A stretch of 64,000 nt of DNA, from positions 372,001 to 436,000 of the forward strand of contig NZ_JACVOK010000001.1 of assembly GCF_018882465.1 (NCBI RefSeq). Direction: 5' to 3'. Positions 56,393 through 64,000 of this stretch are shown in pieces (positions within the stretch are counted from its first letter, which is position 1; every line of letters starts with the position of its first letter). Position numbers and translations under genes: made by a program. Source of the DNA: Polynucleobacter sp. 73C-SIWE (lineage in GTDB: Bacteria; Pseudomonadota; Gammaproteobacteria; Burkholderiales; Burkholderiaceae). The notes under the pieces are model-generated. The model was not told the DNA's origin, made no database searches, and saw nothing but the letters and a program-made list of their open reading frames with translations.

Positions 56393-57558
56393 CGTAATTT
56401 CAGGCTAGATAAGCCAATCAATACCAATAGGATGGTGATGATCCAGAAACGCACAACCACTTGAGTCTCTTTCCAACCACCTAATTCAAAATGATGATGC
56501 AGCGGCGCCATGCGGAAAATGCGGCGCCCTTCGCCAAAATATTTCTTGGTTAACTTGAACCAAAATACTTGCAACATTACAGAGACAGTTTCTGCAACAA
56601 AAATTCCACCCATTACAAAGAGCACAATCTCTTGACGCACAATGACCGCAATAGTTCCAAGTGCGCCACCTAATGCCAGCGCACCAACGTCACCCATGAA
56701 TACTTGTGCTGGATGCGCGTTATACCAGAGGAAAGCTAAACCCGCACCACCCATGGCGCCACAAAAAATCAACAACTCACCAGCACCCGGAATATAAGGA
56801 AACAATAAGTATTTGGCGTAGATAGCGTTACCCATCACATAAGCAAATGCCCCTAAGGCTGCTCCCACCAAGATAACGGGCATGATGACCAAGCCATCGA
56901 GTCCATCGGTTAAGTTCACTGCATTACTACTACCGACGATGACCAAGTAACTCAAGATGATGAAACCCATCATGCCTAAGGGATAACTTACCTCTTTAAT
57001 AAAGGGTAGTAGTAAATTTGTTTTTGCTGGGAGATCTAAAGCCAAACCACTCTTGAGCCATTCGTAGAAAAGTTGCAGTACCTTGAGGTTGTTGACTTCG
57101 GAAACTGAGAATGCCAAATAGATCGCTGCAAATAGCCCGATCAAGGTTTGCCAAAAGAATTTTTCTCTTGAGGCCATTCCCTTAGGATCTTTTCTGGCAA
57201 CCTTACGATAGTCGTCTACCCAGCCAATAGCGCCAAAGCCAAAGGTTACGATCATCACAATCCAGATAAAACGATTGCTTAAGTCTGCCCACAACATGCA
57301 GGACACAAAAATACCGATCAAGATCAAGACTCCACCCATTGTTGGGGTGCCAGATTTGACTAAATGTGTTTGTGGTCCATCAGTGCGAACGGCTTGACCC
57401 ATTTTCAATGCTGTTAGTTTTCGAATAACCCATGGACCAGCAGCCAGACCAATCAACAAGGCAGTCACCGTTGCCATCACCGCTCTAAACGTGATGTAGT
57501 TAAAGACTCGGAAGAAGCCAAAATCATCCTGTAGCCATTGCGCCAAAATTAAGAGCAT
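56389..57558 (-). CDS. mraY: Phospho-MurNAc-pentapeptide translocase
   Basis: This 389-residue polytopic enzyme makes lipid I from UDP-MurNAc-pentapeptide and undecaprenyl phosphate. Conserved cytoplasmic loops include [13 protein letters not shown] near 72-84, [15 protein letters not shown] near 105-119 with the catalytic aspartates, [14 protein letters not shown] near 214-227, and [14 protein letters not shown] near 288. The MAPLHHHFE motif lies near 351. It overlaps murF by 10 bp and murD by 4 bp. Confidence 0.98.
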   Translation of the reverse strand: MLLILAQWLQDDFGFFRVFNYITFRAVMATVTALLIGLAAGPWVIRKLTALKMGQAVRTDGPQTHLVKSGTPTMGGVLILIGIFVSCMLWADLSNRFIWIVMIVTFGFGAIGWVDDYRKVARKDPKGMASREKFFWQTLIGLFAAIYLAFSVSEVNNLKVLQLFYEWLKSGLALDLPAKTNLLLPFIKEVSYPLGMMGFIILSYLVIVGSSNAVNLTDGLDGLVIMPVILVGAALGAFAYVMGNAIYAKYLLFPYIPGAGELLIFCGAMGGAGLAFLWYNAHPAQVFMGDVGALALGGALGTIAVIVRQEIVLFVMGGIFVAETVSVMLQVFWFKLTKKYFGEGRRIFRMAPLHHHFELGGWKETQVVVRFWIITILLVLIGLSSLKLR

Positions 57559-58997
57559 GTTTTAGCCTCCTCTAACAAGGCCTGCACTACACGCTCCATG
57601 CGCATAAAACGTGAACCCTTAACCAAAATATTTAAATGCTCATTACTACCGGTTGACTGAGCATGCAATGCATCTCTTAACTGCTCAATCAAGCTATCCA
57701 TTTCAGCAAAATGTTTTGCACTAGGATTGGGTAATCCATTTTTTTGGACATCATCGAATCCTTGAATAGCAAATTGACATTGCTCGCCCAGAGCAAATAA
57801 TTTATTAACCCCCTGTTCAGCAGCGTAAGCACCAACCTCACGATGAAACTCGGGCCCTTGATTACCTACTTCACCCATATCACCCAAAACCAACCAGGAG
57901 ATTTTGCCTGACTGCTTGAGAGCATCAATTGCAGCTCTGACTGAATCTGGGTTAGCGTTATAGCTGTCATCAATTAAGGTGTGATTAGGATCAATTTTCT
58001 TAGCTTGCATACGTCCATTAACCGGGGAGAATGCCTCCAAGCCTTGCTTAATATTTTCGAGGCTAAGGCCAGCTGCTACAGCAACAGCGCTAGCAGCCAA
58101 TGCATTACGCGCATTGTGGCTGCCCAAAGTATTTAACTGAATCTCTATCGAACCCAAGTCTGTTTGCACATGCACGTGGCCATTATTTAATAAGCGCCCC
58201 ATGACTGCAGCCTGCAGTGTTGACTGACCAGATTGCAAAACAAAATCAATGATCTTGCGTCCAGCTGCGGCTTCATGCCAAACGCTTGCAAATTCAGAAT
58301 CCGCTGGAAATACCGCTATTCCATCTTTCGGTAAGGCTCTGATAGCATCAGAGTGCTCCTGGGCTACTGCAGCTACAGTAGCCATAAACTCTTGATGTTC
58401 GCGCTGCGCATTATTAATCAAGGCAATATTTGCCTGAGCAATATCAGCAAGCTGCGCAGTCTCTCCAGGATGATTCATCCCTAACTCAACTACAGCAAGT
58501 CGATCGGTTGAGCTAAGCTTTAATAATGTCAGCGGTAGGCCAATATCATTATTCAAGTTCCCTTTAGTCACCAAGGTTTGCGCTTCACCAACGGCCGTCC
58601 TAAAAATAGAGGCAATCATTTCTTTCACAGTAGTTTTGCCATTGCTACCAGTCACCAAAGCCAGTGGAATGGGATGATTAGCGCGCCAGGCTTTTGCAAA
58701 TACTCCTAGGCCAATACGAGTATCAGCAACGCAAACTGCAGGCAAACTTCCAGGGCATTTATCTTGATTACTAATCAGTACTCCAGTTGCTCCTGCTTTA
58801 GCAACATCTGATAAAAAATCGTGGGCATCAAAGCGATCACCAGTTAAAGCCACAAATAATTCTTTGGCATCAATCTGCCGACTATCGCTGCCTACTCTGG
58901 AAATACTTGCTAACTGAGCAGCTTCTGGGGAAATATTGATCAAAGCACTTCCAGGTAGCATGGCATGCACTTGAGCAAGTGTGGTCATAACAGACAT
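57549..58997 (-). CDS. murF: UDP-N-acetylmuramoyl-tripeptide--D-alanyl-D-alanine ligase
   Basis: This 482-residue ligase adds D-Ala-D-Ala made by Ddl to the UDP-MurNAc tripeptide. Key parts are [20 protein letters not shown] near 37-56, the P-loop [17 protein letters not shown] near 116-132, ELGMNHPGE near 170, NALAA near 285, and [16 protein letters not shown] near 340. Its ATG shares one base with the murE stop (TGATG). The length is slightly above E. coli MurF (452). Confidence 0.97.
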   Translation of the reverse strand: MSVMTTLAQVHAMLPGSALINISPEAAQLASISRVGSDSRQIDAKELFVALTGDRFDAHDFLSDVAKAGATGVLISNQDKCPGSLPAVCVADTRIGLGVFAKAWRANHPIPLALVTGSNGKTTVKEMIASIFRTAVGEAQTLVTKGNLNNDIGLPLTLLKLSSTDRLAVVELGMNHPGETAQLADIAQANIALINNAQREHQEFMATVAAVAQEHSDAIRALPKDGIAVFPADSEFASVWHEAAAGRKIIDFVLQSGQSTLQAAVMGRLLNNGHVHVQTDLGSIEIQLNTLGSHNARNALAASAVAVAAGLSLENIKQGLEAFSPVNGRMQAKKIDPNHTLIDDSYNANPDSVRAAIDALKQSGKISWLVLGDMGEVGNQGPEFHREVGAYAAEQGVNKLFALGEQCQFAIQGFDDVQKNGLPNPSAKHFAEMDSLIEQLRDALHAQSTGSNEHLNILVKGSRFMRMERVVQALLEEAKTCS

Positions 58998-60547
58998 CAG
59001 GCCATTCCCCCAGCAGCCAAACGAATATGCTCTTGATCAGAGAAATCAAATTTCTTGCCATTAATATCTTGAGTGGTTTCGTGACCTTTTCCTGCTACCA
59101 AAACAATATCTTGGGAATCGGCATTACGCACGGCAGCCATAATTGCCGCGGCACGATCAACAATCATCTGCACTTCTGAAGATTTCTGATTGATACCCGT
59201 GCGAATCATTTCCATGATGGTTTGCGGCTCTTCAGATCTTGGGTTATCACTAGTAATAATGATTTGATCAGCAAACTTTTGGGCTACTGCACCCATTTGT
59301 GACCGTTTACCAATATCTCGATCACCGCCGCACCCAAATACACACCAAATTTTTCCACTGCGTTGCTCTGCAATTGGACGCAAAGCTTGTAAAGTCTTCT
59401 GAAGGGCATCAGGCGTATGAGCGTAATCAACCACTACTAATGGACCTTCTGATTTTTGCTGCTTACCTACTTGAATTAATTCCATACGACCGAGCACGGG
59501 ACGTAATTGACTTACTCGCTTGCTTGCCTCATCACAAGTTAAGCCTTGACTAAGTAATACAGCCCATACAGCAAGTGCATTACTTAAATTAAATTCACCC
59601 AATACAGGAATATGCACGCAATTGCTGCCAACCCCCTCATATATAAATAGGGAGTCATACCCCGTACCATTCAGTACGCTATCTTTTGCAAAAACACGAT
59701 GCAAGCGATCACCAAATTTTTCAAATCCCTTTAGGGATTCTTGATTTATGGTGAATGCCCAAACCTGAATGTGGCCTCGAGCTAAAAGCTTTATAGCGAT
59801 CTCACGACCAAAGGCATCATCAAAATTAATGACAGCATGCTCTAATCCCGCCAGCTCAAATAGCTTTGCCTTCGCTTCCGCATACTCAGCCATGCTGTTG
59901 TGATAATCCAAATGATCTTGCGTCAGATTTGTAAATACTGCGCAGTTAAGATGAGTACCCAGTACTCGACCTTGATGCAAAGCATGTGATGACACTTCCA
60001 TTGCTACCTGCTTAGCACCAGCATTGAGTAACTCTTGAAGTTGAGTCTGCAACTTCGGTGCATCTGGAGTTGTATATCCAGTTTGTACTAAAGAGCCTGG
60101 GAAGCCATTACCTAAAGTACCTAGTACTGCTGTTCGGTAGTTGGGCTCGTCCAAGGCTTGAGCTAACCACTGCGTAATACTCGTTTTACCGTTAGTGCCT
60201 GTTACACCAATCACCTTTAATTGCTTACTTGGATAGCCATACCATTGTGCAGACAGTTCACCAACCTGATCTGCAAGGTTTTCAACAGCAATACATTGTG
60301 GATGATCTAGGTATTGAGCACCAGCTCCGGCAGGATCAAATACAACAGCTGCCACACCTTTCTCCAATGCGGCATTAATAAACTGACGGCCATCTCTTAA
60401 CGCGTTTCCATGACCAACAGGATAGGCAAAAAAGATATCGCCAGATTCAAGCTGGCGACTATCGGCACTTACCTTAGCAGTACTGTTTGCTAGGCTGTGC
60501 AAGTGGTCAATCAGATGATTGGGATCTATATTCAATGCCATCCTCAT
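58997..60547 (-). CDS. murE: UDP-N-acetylmuramoyl-L-alanyl-D-glutamate--2,6-diaminopimelate ligase
   Basis: This 516-residue ligase adds the third amino acid. The N-terminal SADSRQLESGDIFFAYPVGH is near 26-45, the P-loop GVTGTNGKTSITQWLAQAL is near 114-132, and YAHTPDALQKTL is near 370. The conserved DNPRSEEP near 428 marks meso-diaminopimelate specificity, as opposed to lysine. The start ATG overlaps the ftsI stop (ATGA). A short DNA stretch on the other strand is open but shows no coding features. Confidence 0.97.
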   Translation of the reverse strand: MRMALNIDPNHLIDHLHSLANSTAKVSADSRQLESGDIFFAYPVGHGNALRDGRQFINAALEKGVAAVVFDPAGAGAQYLDHPQCIAVENLADQVGELSAQWYGYPSKQLKVIGVTGTNGKTSITQWLAQALDEPNYRTAVLGTLGNGFPGSLVQTGYTTPDAPKLQTQLQELLNAGAKQVAMEVSSHALHQGRVLGTHLNCAVFTNLTQDHLDYHNSMAEYAEAKAKLFELAGLEHAVINFDDAFGREIAIKLLARGHIQVWAFTINQESLKGFEKFGDRLHRVFAKDSVLNGTGYDSLFIYEGVGSNCVHIPVLGEFNLSNALAVWAVLLSQGLTCDEASKRVSQLRPVLGRMELIQVGKQQKSEGPLVVVDYAHTPDALQKTLQALRPIAEQRSGKIWCVFGCGGDRDIGKRSQMGAVAQKFADQIIITSDNPRSEEPQTIMEMIRTGINQKSSEVQMIVDRAAAIMAAVRNADSQDIVLVAGKGHETTQDINGKKFDFSDQEHIRLAAGGMA

Positions 60548-62316
60548 CGTTTTAAAACCACATGCTGAGTCTGTACATTTGCAGTTCGAATCTCCTCAGG
60601 ACTCTTATCTTGCAAAACCATTTGCTTCACTTTGTTATCAGGGAGCACATTGAGAGTATTGAGTGTTTCACTCACAATGGTTGAGAACACCGGTGCTGCA
60701 ACCTCACCACCGTAATGACCACCAACGGTTGGTTCATCAATCATGACTGCAACCACAATTCTCGGGGCGCTGATTGGCGCTAAACCAGCAAAGTAAGCGC
60801 GATACTTATTGCCATACCCTTTACCAACTAATTTATGTGCTGTTCCTGTCTTACCACCAACCCTAAAGCCTTCAGCCTGGGCCTTGATTGCAGTACCACC
60901 AGGCTCGGTCACAGTCTCAAGCATGGAACGCATTTCAATCGCAGTCTTTGCAGAGAGGACTCTCGTGCCTGGTTTGAAATTTGGACTACGCTCAATCGTG
61001 AGTGGCACTAACTCACCATCACGCGCGAATACCGTGTAGGCCTGCGCTACCTGAAAGAGTGATGCAGAAATGCCGTAACCAAATGCAATACGAGCTTGAT
61101 CGGTTGGCATCCATTTTTTAAATGGATGTACTGTCCCGGCTACAGCGCCAGGAAAACCAATTTTTGGTGACTGCCCAAAACCAACCGCAGCGTAAAAATC
61201 CCACATCTCTTCTGCCGAGAGACTATTTAATGCAATCTTTGCGGTGCCAATATTGCTGGATTTCTGAATAATCTGTGCAACAGTTAAATTGCTATATGCG
61301 TGAGTATCGGTAATAGGTTTAGGTCCAACTAAATACTTTGCGCCAATCACCATATTGGTATCAGGATGGATTACACCCTTTTCTAAAGCAATGGCAACTG
61401 TCAATGGCTTCATTGTTGAGCCAGGCTCAAAGGTATCCGTCAACACGCGATTACGTAACTGTTCACCCGTGAGAAATTTACGATCATTGGGGTTATAGCT
61501 TGGATAATTTGCTAAGGCTAAAATTTCACCAGTTTGAGTATCTAAAACTACTGCGCCACCAGCTTTTGCACGATGTTTTTCAACCGCATCTTTTACGGCG
61601 TTATACGCTAAGAACTGAATCTTGCTATCAATCGATAGATTTAAATCTTTACCGTTTTGCGGTAACTGCAAGATTGCCATCTCTTCAACTACACGGCCCA
61701 AGCGATCAACCACAACACGCCTTTGACCAGGATGACCCGCAAGCTCTTTCTGCCTCGAGAGCTCCATACCCTCTTGACCACGATCTTCCACATTTGTAAA
61801 GCCAACTACGTGTGCCATCGCCTCACCTTCTGGATAGAAGCGGCGATATTCATTATTTAAACCAATGCCTGGAATTTCTAATTGCTTAATTTGCTGTGCA
61901 ATTGCCGGCTCAACCTGACGCTTTAAGAAAATCTGCTTGCGATCTTCCTTGAGTTTTTTCCTAAGTTCAGATTCGCTAATTTGTAAAAGACTGGCGAGTT
62001 TTTTTACTTTTTCTGCAGCCAAATCATCTGGAACTGTATCGTTATAGGCGATCACAGACTTTGCCTCCAGACTAGTAGCAATGACTTGGCCATTACGATC
62101 CAAAATTTTTCCACGACTTGCTGGTAACTCCAGCTCACGCTGAGTACCGCGCACACCTTTAGCTTCATAGAATGCATTTCCAGGACCTTGAATCCAAAAT
62201 GCGCGCAGCAAAAGCATCATAAAAACAAAGAACAAGAGGAATAGCATTAAGCGCGAACGCCACATTGGCAAACGCAATACTAAATTTGGCGTAGTAGAAA
62301 AACCAACCGGCCTCAT
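60544..62316 (-). CDS. ftsI: Septal peptidoglycan transpeptidase FtsI (PBP3)
   Basis: This 590-residue class B penicillin-binding protein has one N-terminal membrane helix (LMLFLLFFVFMMLLLRAFWI), a pedestal domain and a transpeptidase domain. The active-site motifs are SxxK in PGSTMKP near 300, SSN in QKSSNIGTAKI near 353 and KTG in VGGKTGTAHK near 490. It crosslinks septal glycan made by FtsW and is activated through FtsQLB. It overlaps ftsL (ATGA). Confidence 0.97.
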   Translation of the reverse strand: MRPVGFSTTPNLVLRLPMWRSRLMLFLLFFVFMMLLLRAFWIQGPGNAFYEAKGVRGTQRELELPASRGKILDRNGQVIATSLEAKSVIAYNDTVPDDLAAEKVKKLASLLQISESELRKKLKEDRKQIFLKRQVEPAIAQQIKQLEIPGIGLNNEYRRFYPEGEAMAHVVGFTNVEDRGQEGMELSRQKELAGHPGQRRVVVDRLGRVVEEMAILQLPQNGKDLNLSIDSKIQFLAYNAVKDAVEKHRAKAGGAVVLDTQTGEILALANYPSYNPNDRKFLTGEQLRNRVLTDTFEPGSTMKPLTVAIALEKGVIHPDTNMVIGAKYLVGPKPITDTHAYSNLTVAQIIQKSSNIGTAKIALNSLSAEEMWDFYAAVGFGQSPKIGFPGAVAGTVHPFKKWMPTDQARIAFGYGISASLFQVAQAYTVFARDGELVPLTIERSPNFKPGTRVLSAKTAIEMRSMLETVTEPGGTAIKAQAEGFRVGGKTGTAHKLVGKGYGNKYRAYFAGLAPISAPRIVVAVMIDEPTVGGHYGGEVAAPVFSTIVSETLNTLNVLPDNKVKQMVLQDKSPEEIRTANVQTQHVVLKR

Positions 62317-62579
62317 TTAGCCTCCCTTAAGTACAAGGTACGCTCAGGAGAAATTGGGGACATCCGTAATTGATTGCGGGCAACATCACGAATACGTGCT
62401 GACTTTGAAAGATTACGTTGCTCATACTCCAGACGTAACCATTCTTGATTTAATTTACGCTCTTCAATCTGAGCACGCTCTTGAGCAATAAATAATTTAC
62501 GCGCACGTTGTTGGGCTGCCACTAGCGATAAAGCGCAAATCAATAACAAAGTAAGCAAGGTCAAGGTAGCGCGATTCAT
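62313..62579 (-). CDS. ftsL: Cell division protein FtsL
   Basis: This 88-residue bitopic protein has one N-terminal membrane helix ([17 protein letters not shown]) followed by a periplasmic coiled coil rich in Arg, Gln and Glu (about 25-65) and a short tail with [13 protein letters not shown]. It acts with FtsB and FtsQ to recruit and activate FtsW/FtsI. Its start overlaps the rsmH stop by 4 bp. Confidence 0.93.
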   Translation of the reverse strand: MNRATLTLLTLLLICALSLVAAQQRARKLFIAQERAQIEERKLNQEWLRLEYEQRNLSKSARIRDVARNQLRMSPISPERTLYLREAK

Positions 62580-63526
62580 GCGGGTGCCTCCATCCGCTTC
62601 TCTGCAACCCGCATGATGGCTGAACGAGCCCTTGGGTTTTCTAAAACCTCTGCTTCACTTGGTTTAACGCGGCCAATGATTTCTAAAGCGCTTTGAGGTA
62701 AGTCTTTTTCACGTACCGGTAGGCCACGAGGCACTTCCACTTTTGCGTGCGCCTGGAGAAACTGCTTCACGATGCGATCTTCTAATGAATGAAAGCTAAT
62801 CACAGCAAGTCGTGCACCCGGCTTCAATAAATTGATGGCGGCTTTTAACCCAATCTCTAAGTCTTCTAATTCGCGGTTGATAAAAATACGCAATGCCTGA
62901 AATGTTCTAGTAGCAGGATCTTGACCAGCTTCACGTGTTCGCACCACACTAGCAACCAAACTTGCTAGTTGAGTCGTCGTTTTTGGAGACAAGCCTTCTT
63001 CTCGCTTTGCCACAATGGCTTTAGCAATCTGAAATGCAAAACGCTCTTCCCCGTAAGTCTTAATCACGTGTGTGATTTCCTCCTGCGGCGCTTGCTCTAA
63101 CCATTCTGCAGCCGTCATTCCTTGACCTGTATTCATCCGCATATCTAGGGGACCTTCGCGACGAAAGGAGAAGCCCCGATGCGCTTCGTCCACTTGCGGC
63201 GAACTGATTCCCAAGTCCAACAAAATTCCATCGGCTGATTCTGCTTGCGCATACTGATCCATATTTGCAAAGCTGTCGTGCACGATGGTTAAACGTGGAT
63301 CGTTGATTTTCTGCGCCACTGCGATTGCGTCCAAATCCTTGTCGAAGGAAATCATGCGCGCAGACTGAGGAAGCTGTTGGAGCAAAGCCTGCGTGTGACC
63401 TCCGCGTCCAAATGTTCCATCGATTACCAAAATATTGTTTGCTACGTTTTGTTTTTGAATGAGCGGACCACTGATTAGCGCCGTCACCGCCTCGGCCAGC
63501 AACACTGGGCGATGAGTTATGTTCAT
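62576..63526 (-). CDS. rsmH: 16S rRNA (cytosine(1402)-N(4))-methyltransferase
   Basis: This 316-residue SAM-dependent enzyme (formerly MraW) methylates C1402 in the decoding centre. It begins [14 protein letters not shown], with the SAM loop [16 protein letters not shown] near 35-50, [20 protein letters not shown] near 99-118, and the C-terminal [16 protein letters not shown] near 243-258. It lies 12 bp after mraZ and overlaps ftsL, as in nearly all dcw clusters. Confidence 0.98.
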   Translation of the reverse strand: MNITHRPVLLAEAVTALISGPLIQKQNVANNILVIDGTFGRGGHTQALLQQLPQSARMISFDKDLDAIAVAQKINDPRLTIVHDSFANMDQYAQAESADGILLDLGISSPQVDEAHRGFSFRREGPLDMRMNTGQGMTAAEWLEQAPQEEITHVIKTYGEERFAFQIAKAIVAKREEGLSPKTTTQLASLVASVVRTREAGQDPATRTFQALRIFINRELEDLEIGLKAAINLLKPGARLAVISFHSLEDRIVKQFLQAHAKVEVPRGLPVREKDLPQSALEIIGRVKPSEAEVLENPRARSAIMRVAEKRMEAPA

Positions 63527-63538
63527 AGCACCCTGTCA

Positions 63539-63970
63539 TCAAAAATTAAATTGCTTGAGTGCTTCAGGCATGCCTAGTGCAATTGCAGCCTGTTCTTTTG
63601 CAGCGTATGTAGCTGCGTCCCACAATTCCAAGTGACTGCCCATACCAAGCAAGATCACTTCTTTTTCGATTCCAGCTGCTGCACGCAATTCCGGACTAAC
63701 CAAAATTCGTCCGGCATTATCCAGATCAATTTCCGCAGCATTACCCAAAAAAATTCTGCGCCACCAATGTGCGTCCATTGGAAGCTGGGCAACCCGCGCT
63801 CTAAAACTTTCCCATTCTGGTCTTGGGAAAAGCAAAAGGCAGCCATCTGGATGTTTTGTGAGCGTGAGGCGGCCATCACCTTGAACTAACAAGGCGTCAC
63901 GATGCTTTGCCGGAACTGACATTCGGCCTTTTGCATCTAAATTGAGAGCTGACGCACCTTGAAACACCAT
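63539..63970 (-). CDS. mraZ: Transcriptional regulator MraZ
   Basis: This 143-residue protein has two AbrB-like SpoVT motifs. The first starts [20 protein letters not shown]; the second contains [20 protein letters not shown] near 80-99. MraZ oligomers bind repeated TGGG-type sites upstream of their own gene and usually repress the dcw promoter. It is the first gene of the cluster, and the operator adjoins its start codon (63974-63998). Confidence 0.97.
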   Translation of the reverse strand: MVFQGASALNLDAKGRMSVPAKHRDALLVQGDGRLTLTKHPDGCLLLFPRPEWESFRARVAQLPMDAHWWRRIFLGNAAEIDLDNAGRILVSPELRAAAGIEKEVILLGMGSHLELWDAATYAAKEQAAIALGMPEALKQFNF

Positions 63971-63973
63971 TTA

Positions 63974-63998
63974 CCCCACTTTTTCACACTTCCTCCCA
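63974..63998 (-). promoter_or_regulatory. MraZ-type operator: three direct repeats next to the mraZ start codon
   Basis: On the minus strand TGGGA, TGTGA and TGGGG are each separated by exactly five bases, and the last ends 3 bp before the mraZ ATG. This fits the TGGGN-N5 spacing of known MraZ sites; the middle repeat is one base off. Further repeats and the promoter would lie beyond the window edge. Confidence 0.75.
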
Positions 63999-64000
63999 CT

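Overview
This window looks like ordinary chromosome from a betaproteobacterium of the order Burkholderiales, most probably Polynucleobacter or a close relative. That is inferred from moderate GC content, very tight gene packing, and gene orders I associate with that order: accB-accC-prmA-DUF3426, pilB-pilC-pilD-coaE-zapD, argJ/secA/lpxC, and a complete mraZ-to-ftsZ division and cell-wall cluster. I see no insertion sequence, prophage, CRISPR array, rRNA or tRNA.

Layout. Position 1-6931: the 3' end of pyrF, then a minus-strand run of mtgA, aroE, a TonB-family protein, an RNB-domain exoribonuclease, a FabG-like reductase and mpl. 6958-12608 (plus strand): a TlpA-like thioredoxin, aroQ, accB, accC, a prmA-DUF3426 fusion and a PfkB-family kinase. 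12680-17893: a Lys/Ala/Pro-rich histone-like gene and the nrdA-nrdB operon with tandem NrdR operators. 17894-27578: an ampD fusion, a CcsA-like protein, ffh, proS, rppH, a CNP1-like lipoprotein, proB, obgE, rpmA, rplU and ispB. 27582-33572 is the most accessory-looking stretch: a GrdB-like protein, an FAH-family hydrolase, a ketopantoate-reductase-like protein, a sodium:solute symporter, a squalene/phytoene synthase and ogt. 33692-38999: a CorC-type protein, a compact pilus/secretion core (pilB-, pilC- and pilD-like), coaE and zapD. 38996-46381: a MutT-like NUDIX protein, a DUF815 ATPase, argJ, secA, a DciA-like protein, lpxC and a peroxiredoxin. 46494-64000: ftsZ, ftsA, ftsQ, ddl, murC, murG, ftsW, murD, mraY, murF, murE, ftsI, ftsL, rsmH and mraZ, nearly all overlapping by 1-10 nt and read leftward from a MraZ-type operator at the right edge.

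How the genes work together. Peptidoglycan precursor synthesis, polymerisation, recycling (mpl, ampD, mtgA) and divisome assembly (fts genes, zapD) dominate. Next come fatty-acid initiation (accBC), lipid A (lpxC), aromatic amino acids (aroE, aroQ), dNTP supply (nrdAB) and protein export (ffh, secA).

Most interesting signals. Two nine-adenine runs lie in coding sequence, each phased as a -1 slippery heptamer. In the histone-like gene a dnaX-type A-AAA-AAG touches the zero-frame stop, and the -1 frame opens a 42-codon tail of the same composition, with a stem-loop 7 nt downstream. At the PrmA/DUF3426 junction either a one-base gain or a one-base loss ends the protein just after the methyltransferase. 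Both could be programmed recoding, transcriptional slippage or homopolymer errors; RNA, protein and read-level data would decide. Other notable points are a membrane-anchored PP0621-AmpD fusion, a PUA-less ProB, short PilB- and PilD-like proteins, an orphan cysteine-type GrdB homologue, and an 88-bp GC-cored inverted repeat between ftsZ and the peroxiredoxin gene.
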